Positions 24,501-37,786 are shown, numbered from the stretch's first letter. The stretch is 64,000 bases of DNA from Aldrovandia affinis (GCA_029706075.1 JAINUG010000037.1:6966166-7030165), one strand, 5' to 3'. The notes: generated from the sequence alone by a model not told the origin. Numbers and translations: made by a program.

Positions 24501-25870
24501 GGCGCTTAGGAGAACTGTTTCTCTCTCCCTCTCTCTAGTTTGTGTTGTGGATCAAGCTGTTAGCCTTAACAGCCTAATGTGGCTCTTAAAAGTGAACGGG
24601 GGGAAACAAGAGTGGCCCTACTAATAGTAGGGAGTATTTATTATGCACTAACTGAAGTGAAGAAATCTGGTTGGGAGGCAGGTCTCGGGAGAAAGGGTGG
24701 AGGACTTAAGGGAGATCGGGCCGCATGTTTATTTGTTGTAGTTTATCGGAAGTGGCGGGGCGACCGTTTCGCGCAGGACGACGTGTCCAGAGCGCCGAGA
24801 GAGGAAAGCACTCCATTAGGCCCGCCAGGCCTGGCAACCATTTGGATTGATGCAAATGCATTGTGGGCCAGGGGACCCTTGATCAGGAGCCACACCATAC
24901 ATTGGTCAACCGTCTGAGCTGCACTTAAAAAACAGGCTGCGCCAGAGTGCAAACGTTACCCCCTCCCTTCCCACCTCTCAAAACTAGAACTATATAAACT
25001 ATATGGTATAAAGAGTACTCTTCCCTGCTCACTTAAGCTGTGTCAGGGAAGACATTGTTTTTGGCCAAAAGTCAGGATTCCTGATGTCTTTCTACACGTT
25101 ACCCGTGGGTTTCTGTCTTGGCCTCGTGTCTGCATTTTTAACATTTCTCTCTGGCCTTCTGACCTTGACGATGATAACTTATTCATCCCCGTTCAGACAA
25201 AGTCGCTACAATCGACATCAACAGGGTGTAAAAAAAAAATAATGTACAAAAAATGTAAAAGAGAAAATTCAAAATGTCAAGGACGTTTAATGACATTTTG
25301 ACTCTGAAAATATAACATCTACCAGGGTCGACCCAGGAGGTTTCGTAATTTTCAGAGAAACAAACTGCTTTTACTTTCGTTGTTTTTCTGTCGGACCACG
25401 TGGTTTATAATTAAAGATAATTCTCCCTGGTTCTGTTTTGGTTGTATTCAGCAGATGCTGTAACCTTGTTAACATCTTGTTTAAATATAACCAGGTCTGC
25501 TGAGGTAAACATATTTCCTTATGTCTCTGCGTGAGAACATCAGCATAGGTCATAACCTCTATGGATTATTGTTCAGCAACAATGTCGAATTGTAAGACCT
25601 ATTCAGCATGGTACGCAAATGTTATGATTGTACCATTAATTTGAAGAACAGTGTAAACTAGCCACCAGATCTCCAAGAGTGCCCAGCTGTCCTCTTCTCA
25701 GCGCCTCCATACAAAATCTTCTGTTGTGAAAAACCCTTTTAAAACATCACAATAAAAGTATGTGTTATCAAAGGCCCAGAATAATTTTACAGTCGAACAC
25801 TCATTAAGCGCATTACCATACGAGAGAATAATAGTAGTTAGGCACCTGCCTCGTCGAACTCAGCCTTTTC
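21561..25870 (-). other. Intron 1 / 5' region, no gene seen
   Basis: AT-rich noncoding DNA. AT-only patches occur near 21960-22020, and poly-T (22749-22768) and poly-A (23801-23821) tracts are present. A mixed GC patch is at 24700-24840. The stretch 23940-24420 is complex and rich in AATTA and TAATTAG-type sites, so it may be regulatory. The open frames are short and carry no domain. Confidence -1.
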
Positions 25871-26230
25871 CCTTTTTATAACACCAGCCGCTCAATCACC
25901 GCTGTCCTGCAGCTGAGATCTCTTCTTATGGAGGTGGGGGGCAATGACAGGAAGGCGAACCGCGCCGCGCCACTGTCGCGACTAACTGCTCTTCGGGGGT
26001 GTTTGACAAGGTCCGGGAGGCAGGTTATCGGCGCCCCCCCTCCCCCAGGGGGTGGGGGGGCAGCAGTGGGGGAAGGAGAAGAGTCCGACACCCGCGACCC
26101 GGCCAACACGGCCCCGTAGGTAGGGGGTGGTGGTGGTGGGTGGGTTTAATCTTCCTGCCCCCGCCATCTCGGCGAAGCGCGTCGCTTGTTTGCGGATCCT
26201 CCTCCCGCCACATCTTCCCCCCTGCATCTG
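25870..26230. other. CpG-rich block with G/C-run inverted repeat
   Basis: A sharp GC-rich island in AT-rich surroundings. At 26034-26060 it contains C7-T-C5-A-G5-T-G7, an almost perfect hairpin that can also form G-quadruplex or triplex structures. No coding frame is convincing. It could be a promoter-like CpG island for ZNF536 or an antisense RNA. Confidence -1.
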
Positions 26231-26840
26231 ATTAAGTTAACAATGTGCCCTTATTTGCATGCTGATTTCCAGCCCTCTCTATACAGCTGCTCCTAAAAGC
26301 CGGCCTAGCTCTCAGTAATATGATAGCACAGCAGTCAGTAAATGCAATCTTTGTCAAGCCCAGGTGTGCTCTTGACTTTGTTCTAATTCGTTGCAAGCTT
26401 CTTCTCTTTTTTTCTCCTTTTTTTTTTTTTTACATCCCGTAGCTTTTATAAGGTTTTATTATAATCAAATCTGGAGCAAAAACCTCTGTCTTTTTTTTCT
26501 CCATTAATTATAGACTGAAACTGATGTGAATGTATTCAGTGAGCATCTTCAAAATAGGTTGGCATACAGTTTTCTATTCTTATCGCATTTAAATGTCAAC
26601 ATGGTGCAAAGCTCTACAAATTAGTTCAGGCAGACTTCAACCCGCATTTAACATTTAAATCTCCATTCTGTAAGCCAAAAGTAAGATTTAAATCATTTTA
26701 CACATACTTAAAAAGACACTGTTATGACTTTCAGACTTTCTCATTTTAATACAGATATTATTGCCAACCTTTGCCTGTGAACAGGGTTGCCAGAGAAACT
26801 GATATTGTGAAAACAGAAACAATGCATTAGCGTTCATGCA
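26231..26840 (-). other. AT-rich noncoding stretch
   Basis: Contains poly-T runs near 26407-26431 and TAATTA-rich sequence. Nothing further is recognised. Confidence -1.
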
Positions 26841-27059
26841 TTATATATCCTCCATCTTTCTGTAAAAGATCCAGGTTTTCAGTGCCTCTGTGTACAACCT
26901 CAGATCAGAGCCATAAATCAAAGCGGTGGTCAGTTCAACAGCATGTTTTTCAAACTCCCTCAGGATGTCATGTGCCGTCTTTACATCTGGGACCACTGTC
27001 AAATCCTGATAGACCACAATGAGTCGAAGTAAAGGCCTGAAACCTGAAAAGTACTGCAT
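26841..27059 (-). pseudogene. Unidentified 72-residue reading frame, possible exon or gene fragment
   Basis: This frame ends in a stop and has unusually protein-like composition: LLRLIVVYQDLTVVPDVKT, then HDILREFEKHAVELTTALIY, then LRLYTEALKTWIFYRKMEDI. It has amphipathic helices, few low-complexity residues and no CpG or simple-repeat bias. On the minus strand, TACTTTTCAG near its start could be a splice acceptor, which would make it the last exon of something. I do not recognise the family. It ends about 100 bp before a small transposon, so a captured gene fragment or an old transposon protein is also possible. A real functional gene is not established. Confidence -1.
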
Positions 27060-27157
27060 GTATTCACATCACTTGTCCGTGAGTGCATCAAATCCTACAC
27101 GTTTATATGAAAGGTTTATGATTCGTATTCCATAAATGTTAGCATAAATCAGTACAT

Positions 27158-27385
27158 CCCTTGCGGAAAAATCACAAGTATCCCGCGGATGTGAACCACG
27201 TGTGTCGTTTGGACAATTCACATGAGATTCACATGCACGCCACACATTTCCACATGTATGCCACACATTGTCACGTGTGCATATCACGTGATCGCATGTT
27301 GACACGTTTACATCACAGGTATTCTCACATGCTCACATGTTGGGAAATTGTTCATGTGAAATTCATGCGATTTTTTACGTACGGG
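27158..27385. mobile_element. Short non-autonomous TIR element (MITE-like) made of CACATG repeats
   Basis: The left end reads CCCTTGCGGAAAAATCAC. The reverse complement of the right end reads CCCGTACGTAAAAAATCGC. These are related imperfect terminal inverted repeats. The interior is packed with CACATG, CACGTG and CATGTG motifs in both orientations, giving near self-complementarity. I recall similar CACATG-rich repeats ending in a CCCTTACG-type terminus from vertebrate genomes but cannot name the superfamily. No clear target duplication is visible. Confidence -1.
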
Positions 27386-27887
27386 TAGGTTTATAATCAT
27401 AATGAAATTGCATTGGGATGCAGTTAGCCGCTTGTCAGCCTTAGGTTAGTGTGTCCAGACCGGTGTCACACTGTCTCAGGCTGCCTTGCTAGTTAGCGCT
27501 CAGAACTGTGGAGACAGATTGGGTCCCTGCGACAGTCTGGTGTCCTGTGTCGAGGGTTTGCTTGTATGTTAAGCTGTTTCACGCCACAGAGATCAGCTCT
27601 GACCCTACGAGCCGCCCAGACACAGACAGAGCCAAGGCTCTGCTACACCCTGCAGAAGCTGTCGTCTTTTGAGGACGTGATATACAGGGCACGCCTCATT
27701 AAACCGTCCCCCTATCTGAATCTTCCAGTCACTACAATGACGTGCTGCGCGATTGGGCGCTGCAGCGGAAACAGGCGAGCCCTTCTCCTCCCTCGCCTTT
27801 TCCAGCCCGCACCCCCACGAGCCTGACGCCTCTTCCCCCGAGCCTCACGCCCAACCTGAACACCTCCGCGGACCCCCGGGCCCGTTC
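27386..27887. other. Unclassified spacer between two mobile elements
   Basis: Moderately GC-rich. The stretch 27420-27560 has a tRNA-SINE-like flavour (TAGTTAGCGCTCAGAACTGTGG) but lacks a clear B box or tail, so it is not called. A short plus-strand frame runs through 27566-27826 with no recognised domain. Confidence -1.
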
Positions 27888-28022
27888 AGCATTGTGCGCC
27901 GACAGCGCTTAGGTTGTGGGTTCAATTCCCACTGGGACCATGTATACTGAAAAATGTATGCACTCAATACTGTTGGTCGCCTTGAATAAAAGCATCAGCT
28001 AAATGGCGTATATTACATATTA
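27888..28022 (+). mobile_element. tRNA-derived SINE, 5' part degenerate
   Basis: A pol III B box, GGTTCAATTCC, is present near 27915, followed by CACTGGGACCATGTATACTG. The 3' part GCCTTGAATAAAAGCATCAG plus CTAAATG is the tail found in many fish SINEs (related form GGATAAAAGCGTCTGCTAAATG), which is shared with partner LINEs. The A box is not clear, so the copy is old or 5'-damaged. The start is approximate. Confidence -1.
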
Positions 28023-28930
28023 TGACACACCCTTACAGTTAACATCCTCCGTCCCCTTCTGCAACTCCTGTCCACGGCGGATTACCCAGCTACCCTTGCA
28101 ACGTAAACCTGTACCTCGCCCCATTTTCACCCAAACTATTCTCGCCCATTCACTCGCTCTCTTCCATAGATCTTGTGTGCCCAGATCCTCTCCCTGTTGG
28201 CAACCTGCGAACACGAGTCTTCCTCCTTCGAGCTCCATCTTGCCCACCCTCCGTTCACACTCCCGCACAGATTGTGTCCTTTCACACTGGACCCATCTGT
28301 CCACAAAGATAGGCCAAGGGGCAATACATTTGGCTTCCCGAACAAGACACTATTTGATTCAGCCTCTCCGCCCTTAAGGCTCCTGTTTCGTCACAATGCA
28401 ACACGGACACACAGAAAAGCGCCACGCTAGCATGAAAAGTATATACCCAAACCTACATATTGGAGGCTGCAGTCTCTTCAAAGTACTCCACCGCCCTCAG
28501 ATTACATTACTGTGGACACACAAGCTCCATCTAAGCAAGACATAATTCACTGAAACATGCTAATAGATCTTTTTTTCCATTTAAAAGGGAATAACTGAAA
28601 AGTAAATGTTCTATAAATTTGCCTTTTATCGGGTAGCGGAAATGTCACAGCGTTATATACCCTTTTATGCACAGAAAAATCCTGAAGGATTTAATTGACT
28701 ATACCAAAAGTGAGCTTAAGTCAAGTGAAAGAGCAAGATGAAGATGAATATAATTCATTACCAGATAAACAGGACTCAATGGCTCACATCAAATTGGCAA
28801 GGACCAAAGATTCCCAAAGTTAAAACACATTTGTTCTCAGCATAATCGTCTATGTGAACTGTTCATGGAACCATTTCACAATGCTGAAGAGTCCAGTGTG
28901 TGCGTACACGTACCCTGCGTGTGCATGTTT
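28023..28930. other. Noncoding stretch, no gene seen
   Basis: Pyrimidine-rich plus strand from 28030 to 28330, then AT-rich sequence. Opposing short frames exist, none with a domain. Confidence -1.
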
Positions 28931-28934
28931 CTTT

Positions 28935-29200
28935 GTGCATGGCATGCATGCGTGTATGTGTGCGCAGTCATATGTGTTTGTGTATGTGTGAGCGTGTGTT
29001 TGTGTATAATCATGTGTGTGTGCATGGCATGCATGTGTGTATGTGTGCGCAATCATATGTGTGTTTGTGTATGCGTGAGTGTGTGTGTGTGTGTTTGTGT
29101 ATAATCATGTGTGTGTGTGCATGGCATGCATGTGTGTGTGCGTGTGCATTGCGCGTATGTGTGTGCATTCATTCGTGTGTGTGCATGTGCATGTGCGTGT
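28935..29200 (+). repeat. TG-rich higher-order minisatellite, about three units
   Basis: The block GTGCATGGCATGCATG recurs at 28935, 29020 and 29117, giving periods of about 85 and 97 bases. Each is followed by TATGTGTGCGCAATCATATG or a degraded form. The length difference lies mainly in the (GT) runs inside the unit. Confidence -1.
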
Positions 29201-30842
<1,642 letters not shown>

Positions 30843-30844
30843 TA

Positions 30845-31972
30845 CATTCATTAAATACTGCACACTATTCCAAGATGTGGAGAGGACAAAAAGAACAACT
30901 TGTGGTATAAATTGTGGCAAAAAAAGATGAAAAATCCAGATTTCTCTGCCTGGCCCAATAAAATGCCATGAGGCCCATATGACCTCAACTCCTAATTTAC
31001 TCCGAATGCAAGCTCTAATGACGACTGATTTATAAAGCTCACTTCAATTCACTGTGATTCAAGGGGCAATGGAGCTAGGCGCGGCGAAGGGCTCAGTCTA
31101 ACTGACAGATGGAGAGTTTAGAACTGGGAGAGGTCATGGCTCATGTGGCACTTTGTTACAACCAGATCTACCAGAACTGCACTGTAACGTACATTCCAAA
31201 CCCCCTTCATTGACTCAGTGCATCTTGTATGATCATATCTTCTGTACACAATTCGATAATAATTAAAACCCCACACCATGTCTAAACCCTTCACAAGTGG
31301 AGCGCCTGCTATTCCCACATGTTTACCCAGACTGGGGCTGCACTTAGTTGTGTCTGCGTGTTTACGTTTTTCTCGATCGGTGTATACCGTGCTCGGAACG
31401 ACATCAGGATCCCTGCACCCATGACTAGACCGAACAACGACAGGCAGAGAAGTAAAGCGATGCATTAGCCTCCTTTAATTGTCTTTAATTACAACGAAGT
31501 CGAACGCTGTAACATAGTCTATAAATAAGTTGCTATTCCCGTGTGCTTTTCAAGTTACAGCGCCTAATGGTAGACGTATGCCTCTGAAACAATGCTGTAA
31601 ACTTGAACCATAATACAGTAATTGGGACAAGCCATACGTCCTTCTGCGCATTTTGGGATCTGGGAGTAATTCAATTGGATAATATCACAAAATTATATCG
31701 GAAAAAAAGAGGAAAAGAGAAAAAAAAAATCACATTTGAAAGAGAAGAACACACGAGGGAATATTTGATGAATCCAGGTCTTAAGGGTGTACCAGTGAGT
31801 AAAATAAGGTTGAACCTCAATAGGATCTACATCCAGGGCAGAACCGCAATAAAAGTAGAAAGATGACAGAGAAAACGATCTGTAATTAGGACAAACAGAA
31901 CTAAAAGCAAGTTCAAAGATAATTGTTTTGGAGGGATATGCGACTTGGTGTGAATAATCCCATGGCAGCTAG

Positions 31973-31974
<2 letters not shown>
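30845..31974. other. Noncoding stretch, no gene seen
   Basis: AT-rich. The open frame on the minus strand at 31118-31465 has no recognisable domain. Confidence -1.
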
Positions 31975-32039
<65 letters not shown>

Positions 32040-32095
32040 AAGATAGAGAGAGAGAGATGTAGAAAGAAAGAGAGAAAGGAAAAGAGAGAGAGAGA
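31975..32095 (+). repeat. (TG)n(AG)n microsatellite with GA-rich tail
   Basis: A TG run of about 30 bases passes into an AG run of about 28 bases, then degenerate GA-rich sequence. Confidence -1.
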
Positions 32096-32199
32096 GTATG
32101 GGAGGAGGGAGCACAGCCCAAAGTGAGACAGGGGGTGAGCGAAAGACGGTGAAGGTGAAATCAGCCATTGGCGTGAAAAAAGGGGGAAGAACAAAGACG

Positions 32200-32640
32200 A
32201 CCCGCTGAGCGAGCGCCGATCCATCATAAGACCGGCCGTTAAAAACAACAAGTGTCACCGACGCGCTTATCCCCTCACACGTCTGCGCACAAAGAGCGCC
32301 ATTGTTGTCCTCTCTCACAACACGGAGGCTTTGATGGATTCAACTTGATAAAAAGAAAGAAGACGACGAGGAAGACAAAGAGGAGAGATGAGGGGTGGAA
32401 AAAGAGGGGCCCGAACAAAGATATGAATAAAATTAAAAGAAGTTTGTGCCGTGGGCCCGGGACTCTGCTGAGATGTCCTGTGACGCAGCATTGAGGACGC
32501 GAGGGACGACGAACGTTCAGGGGGCCTGTGCACTCGCGGAAGGCCCAAGACGACCCTCTCACGTTGTTCGGCGGAAGCCTTTGTACGACGACTTTGGACA
32601 CTTGCCGTTCAACTCTCTGCCCTTGTGCACTCTGGGCAGA
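32200..32640. other. CpG-bearing block
   Basis: CpGs are frequent (GACGCGAGGGACGACGAACG near 32497). No domain-bearing frame or clear splice pair was found. Possibly promoter- or enhancer-like. Confidence -1.
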
Positions 32641-33418
32641 GAGTAACCTGTAACTGTAACCAATTTGTCCAGCTGGAGTTTAACTCCAGAGAGGTGAAGT
32701 GTAGGGCTCTAGACCAGACCAGCTACGCCCCAACCTGGGATTCGAGAACACAGAAACCTCAGACTCTTAAGTACAGGTTGAGGGTGTGCCCCACCCACAC
32801 CCCCAAATAAATATGAAAAATATGGGACGGGGATAAAGAAAATGGATGCTCTTCTGGTTTATCACCCATGTTTCGAAAGCAAACACTACCCACAATCGGC
32901 TGTAAGGATGATGGAACTGTGCTTACTGGTGCTGTTTCTGATTCCAGGTTTATGTATTGTGTACAGCTGTCAGTGACAATGCATTTAAACACATTGCATG
33001 CACACAGAGACACACACATACATACACACACACACTTAATGTGGCTTTTTCCAATCCATTGTCATGCGCTCTTGCCATTCTTCTCGTCTCTGAAACATTA
33101 GCATATTTGTGTTTCAGTAGTTTCAGTTGAGGGCTAAAAATACACCCACTAACACACAGATGAGAGAGGAATACAAGAGACAGAAAATATTTGTCATTCA
33201 GTCTTAGCCATGTTATTCTATTTTCCCCACTCCATGCCAATAATACTTTGGAATAAACGGATATGTGAATTTCCCCCATTGTGCTAAAATATCTGCTTCT
33301 ATATTTAGCTCATTTTGTTTTAATCAGGGTAATTGTTCTGCATTTCTTTACTTGAACTGCATGCTTCACACTGTGTGCATGCATGTGTGCATGTGCCTGT
33401 GTACATGCATGCATGTAT

Positions 33419-33459
<41 letters not shown>

Positions 33460-34185
33460 CATGCATGTATGTGTATGTGGGCACACAAAGAATAACTCAA
33501 GTGCCATAATACAGTTTTTTCAAAAAAAAAACCAAATACCCCATTCTGGAACACACCTAGATAACCTAACTGGATGCCTCAATGGATAGATCATGTGCTT
33601 ATAAAATATGATAATCCATTGTTAATCAGAAGGCTAATTTATTGTTATTTTCATTATAAAATCATAAAGAATTTGCTATCAATATTTAAAGCCGTTTTAT
33701 TTATTTTTAAGAATGAGCAATACACAGGCTGGCGTGCATTAATCAGGTTTAGTTAAAGACAAGTACATTTGTTCATGTTTATTAACACAACGAATCAGAG
33801 AAAACAATACACTTTACATTATTAAAAAGTTATTAATAAAGTATTTATCAACAACCCAACTAAGAGATGACTTGTGTGTTGGGGATTGTGGTCCACATTG
33901 ACACGGCCCAGGACAAATAGTTCTTATTATCTCTATGACGTGTTTGGGAAATCAACAGACTATGACTGTATTAAGGGAGGGGAGGGGGGGTCATGGGGAG
34001 GGACTGGTGAAGCCATGGATGTTTTTTTTAAACAAACTGCTCCACTGATTTATTAATCAAAGCAAAATAAATATTCACTGTATTTACCGAACGAACATAT
34101 AATTTTCCCAAAATACCCTTCCTGGGCGAAAATGTAATACAATTTTGCCTTCAGTGAAAACAGGGGGTAGTGCTCCAATTAGTTC
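32641..34185. other. Noncoding stretch with TG/GCATGC repeats
   Basis: The stretch 33368-33480 is a TG-rich minisatellite with GCATGCATGTATGTGTATG blocks, similar in style to 28935-29200. The rest is AT-rich and featureless to me. Confidence -1.
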
Positions 34186-34189
34186 TGTT

Positions 34190-34400
34190 TTATCGTCGGG
34201 GAAACAGAATCGGGTGCGCCGAAGGCAACCGAGCGCCCCGGAAGAGGTGACACCAGAGCGCTCCATGGCGGCCACGCTAGGGGGAGGAGCTCCCTCGGCG
34301 CGGGCGACAGGCTCGGCGGGGAGCGAAGACGGCGGAGGGCGAAGTGCACGGGCTCACGTTTGGCGTCAAGCGGGAGAAGCCGGGTCACATGCGCACAGCA
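34190..34400. other. Small CpG-rich block
   Basis: Dense CpGs (for example GCGCGGGCGACAGGCTCGGC) are bounded by AT-rich DNA and a poly-A run (34399-34411). No gene is assigned. Confidence -1.
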
Positions 34401-34429
34401 AAAAAAAAAAAAAGCAAGCATGCTTGAGA

Positions 34430-35120
34430 CTGTTTGTGGCAGAGATGCACAAAATCAGATGCCGCTTGTTTCTTCTCAGGCAAATAGCACTGGTGTGAAT
34501 TGCGTCCCATCTGCTTTTAAAGAAAACAAATTCCTTTAGGAAACACCTAAGCAGCCACTAAGCGCGCAAAATTGAATCGACAAACCGAATTACTTACTTT
34601 TAGTTAACCGAATTGCACTGTTGTTGAGGGGTGGAATAGATTTTCCCGCAAAATGTCATCCGTCTACCTGTCGATTTATCTATCTTTTACCAATCAATTG
34701 GTCTTCATCATATGCATATTCTATATTCCTGCTTTTAATGGCTGCCATGTCAATAGAGAATAACATTGAGGCCTGAGTCTGGTGTTATATCAAATCTTTG
34801 ACACTGGGCCCTAGTCAAATAGAAGGTACACACTGATGTTTCCGCTTGCTGCTTGGTCTCTGGGCCAACCTTAGAAAGCCACCATCAATGACTACTCTGC
34901 AAACTATTATTAATTGTTATATATTTTAAAAAAACTGAGCTAATTTGAGCCTAAAAATAAATGCAGACAAACAAGCACAGCTCTTTTGGTTTACACTCTG
35001 TGTGTGGGTGTGAGTGTGCGTGAACGCGTACGTGTTTGGGTGCATGTGTGTTTGAATACTGTGTAAGTGAATACTGTATGCAATAGTATGGGTGGGTGAG
35101 TGTCGCATGTGAGAAATGCA

Positions 35121-35121
<1 letters not shown>
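34430..35121. other. AT-rich noncoding stretch
   Basis: Nothing recognisable apart from short TG tracts at its right end. Confidence -1.
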
Positions 35122-35167
<46 letters not shown>

Positions 35168-35210
35168 GGTATGTGCGTACACGCATGCCTGTGTGTGTGT
35201 GTGTGTGTGG
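35122..35210 (+). repeat. (TG)n microsatellite
   Basis: A TG run of about 43 bases, then a short interruption and a second TG run of about 20 bases. Confidence -1.
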
Positions 35211-35431
35211 ATGTGGATATGGGTCCTGTACCACATGATATGTTTGCCGCCTACATAAAACAAAAGCCTCCTTCTGAAAGCCACCATTAAAATAAAAAAT
35301 AAATACAAAAACAAACAAAGTGAAGAATAATGCATGAGGAAGAGGAAGACCAGGATCCTGTTCTTCCCGACGTCCAAACCCCCCCCCCCTTACCCCCCCC
35401 GGTTCACTTGGCCCCCGGTTTTGGATGTGGC

Positions 35432-35432
<1 letters not shown>

Positions 35433-35477
<45 letters not shown>
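35433..35477 (+). repeat. (GA)n microsatellite
   Basis: About 45 bases of GA, preceded by C-runs near 35378-35400. Confidence -1.
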
Positions 35478-35480
<3 letters not shown>

Positions 35481-35569
35481 ATTTTGTGTTCAGTTAAACA
35501 CTGATTTCATCATCTGGGTAAAACACATAACTTAAAAACGAAATCAAATATTAAAAATGACAGCCTGTA

Positions 35570-35900
35570 TAAGTGCGGTGAGTGAGTTAGGGTCACGGAG
35601 GGAGGGAGGCGCAGGCGAGTTGTCAGCCACTATCTGTCAGAGTGAATTAGAAACAATCAGGGGAGACTGAAAGGGAAGGTGATTGTTATTAAGCAGCAGG
35701 GCTGTGAGCAAGCTACCCAGATGTGGCCGTGCATATAAAGAACAGGAAGCCAGCAGTTTAATTCAGGAAGCTCTGGCACTGAGGCCAGCACAAAGGATAA
35801 AAGTCCTTTGTCGCTAATAAGCTGGAAGTTACTTTGATAACGGCCAGGGTTAGGCGTCGGGAATAAAGCGCATTTCTTTCACCAGAACCTCGCCGTTAAT
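35570..35900. promoter_or_regulatory. Candidate enhancer with inverted SOX/TCF sites
   Basis: Complex, non-repetitive sequence with AACAATCAGG, GATTGTTATTAAG and the inverted pair ACAAAGGA (35790-35797) / TCCTTTGT (35804-35811) separated by six bases. CAAAG cores are bound by SOX and TCF/LEF HMG-box factors, and SOXE proteins can bind inverted pairs as dimers. The location upstream of a neural and glial transcription-factor gene fits. Function is inferred only from motifs. Confidence -1.
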
Positions 35901-37726
35901 ATTGCGGCAATATAATGGAAAGGGGAGAAGGAAAATCAGGGGGCGAAGTGGAGATAAGTCGACCTTAACATATAAAGGGACAAGATGCTTATACCCCTAT
36001 ATCAATTATTCTCACGATCATGAGGAGATGATTTGACTGCGGGTAGAGTCTCAGCCTTCCTGTGGCATCCCCCCCCTCCCTCCCTGGCGGTGCCTTTTTC
36101 AAATGCAGACGTGCGTGGTTTTGATAGGACTCCATAAGGCCTGCTATCTGTCAAGGGCTTTCGGGCTTCCTCTGAGACACAGACAGGCCCTCTCAGATTG
36201 CTGCCACTGACGATGTGGGATATTTACAATATGTTTTCAAAGGGAGCGAGTTTGATTTGAATGATAGGAAGAGACGTTAATCCCTGCAGATACGGTCTTA
36301 AAGGCACATTCGTTTTGACACCGAGGCCCCTCCCGTCCAAGGAAAACCCTTCTTATGAATCCCCGGCAGCACCGGGGACGAATACTATTTATATATGTAC
36401 AAATATCGTGCCAGGGAGTTTAAACACCTGGAATCGACTTTGTGCGAACACGCCGTGGAATATCCCGAGTTACGTACTCTATTTTTACTCCGTCCTCCGC
36501 TCCGTGTGCAAACATCATTTCCAACGTAGAAGGTACGCTTTCTTGCATAAAAGACCGAAAGAAATATAATAATAAAGACAACTGCTGAGCCATGGCGTGT
36601 GAAAAATAGCCTCTTATTGAGATATCATTTTGAGCCATTAGGTTTGAAGCATTAAGCTGTAATTCACACTTGCACACACACACACGCATACACACAGCAC
36701 CACATGCTACACTGTAGAGACGATATATGTGCATATCTGATATCAGAAAATATGATGCCCCCGTTGCAGAATCACAGTGAGAAATTTGCCTCTTGTATTA
36801 TAGCAGCGTTCACTGTTCCCTCTACGTTACCATTCAGCATCCACTATTAGATGGCTTGTATGGATCGATTTAAAAAGTAGATGCACCCTTTTATAGCACT
36901 GTATAATTGTCTGGCACATATTTACACAATATTCCATTGGTAGTCTATTTCATACTTGACCGTCATGATCATTTTGTAATATTTAAAAATGCAGAACGTA
37001 GTATCCACTTGTTTAGTCACTTCCAAAGTGGTGTTCTTTCAGTAGTGAGGTTCATCTGATTGCCATTTTACATGCAGTCCTATGGAGAATTATCTTTGTT
37101 TTGATATTTTGTGTGATTCTGCAAAAATGCCAACTTTGAAACAAAGGATACTGGATCGTGTTTTTTACTTATATTCATTCTAAATTCATTATTCATTATT
37201 ATATTAAGTTTAAGCCTTTTTAATTGTGTTATATTCTGTTATATCGTTATTTTATTTTGTAAAGTTAGAGTTGTGACTGAAGTTGGGTTAAACAAAACAA
37301 CAACAACAAAAAACCTAAACAATCCCATGGGATATTACAACATTCTCCCATGGGTACAGTAACATATTGTTATATGTTGAGCGGGTGGGGGGGAAGAGAG
37401 AGAGAGAGAGAATGAGAGAGATAGAGAGAGGGAGAGAGAAAGACAGAGAGTGAGAGACTACACGGGGGAATGGATTGGTCAGAGAGAGCAGCACACTGCT
37501 GGTTGAGATGTCCCAGGGTGCTGTGTTGTATGCTGAGTTTACCGAGTGGAGGAGAACAGAGCTCCTTCCCTGCAGGGCAGGTCTAAGATTTCAATGCGAT
37601 TAGATTGTGAAGGATATGGAGATGTTCTAAGGGAGCATTAGTAATTAATCACATTGAAGCCTGGGATTACCACTTTCACTGTCTGGGCCTGGGATTTCAA
37701 TATTTAATTTTCTCAATGACATCACG

Positions 37727-37786
<60 letters not shown>

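Noticed and set aside
31827-32318. 163-residue minus-strand frame
   Set aside because: Most of it is the translation of CA/CT microsatellite sequence (HTHTHT, SLSLSL).
33565-33640. tRNA A-box-like TGCCTCAATGGATAGATCA
   Set aside because: No B box or SINE tail follows at the right distance. It may be a very old relic but cannot be supported.
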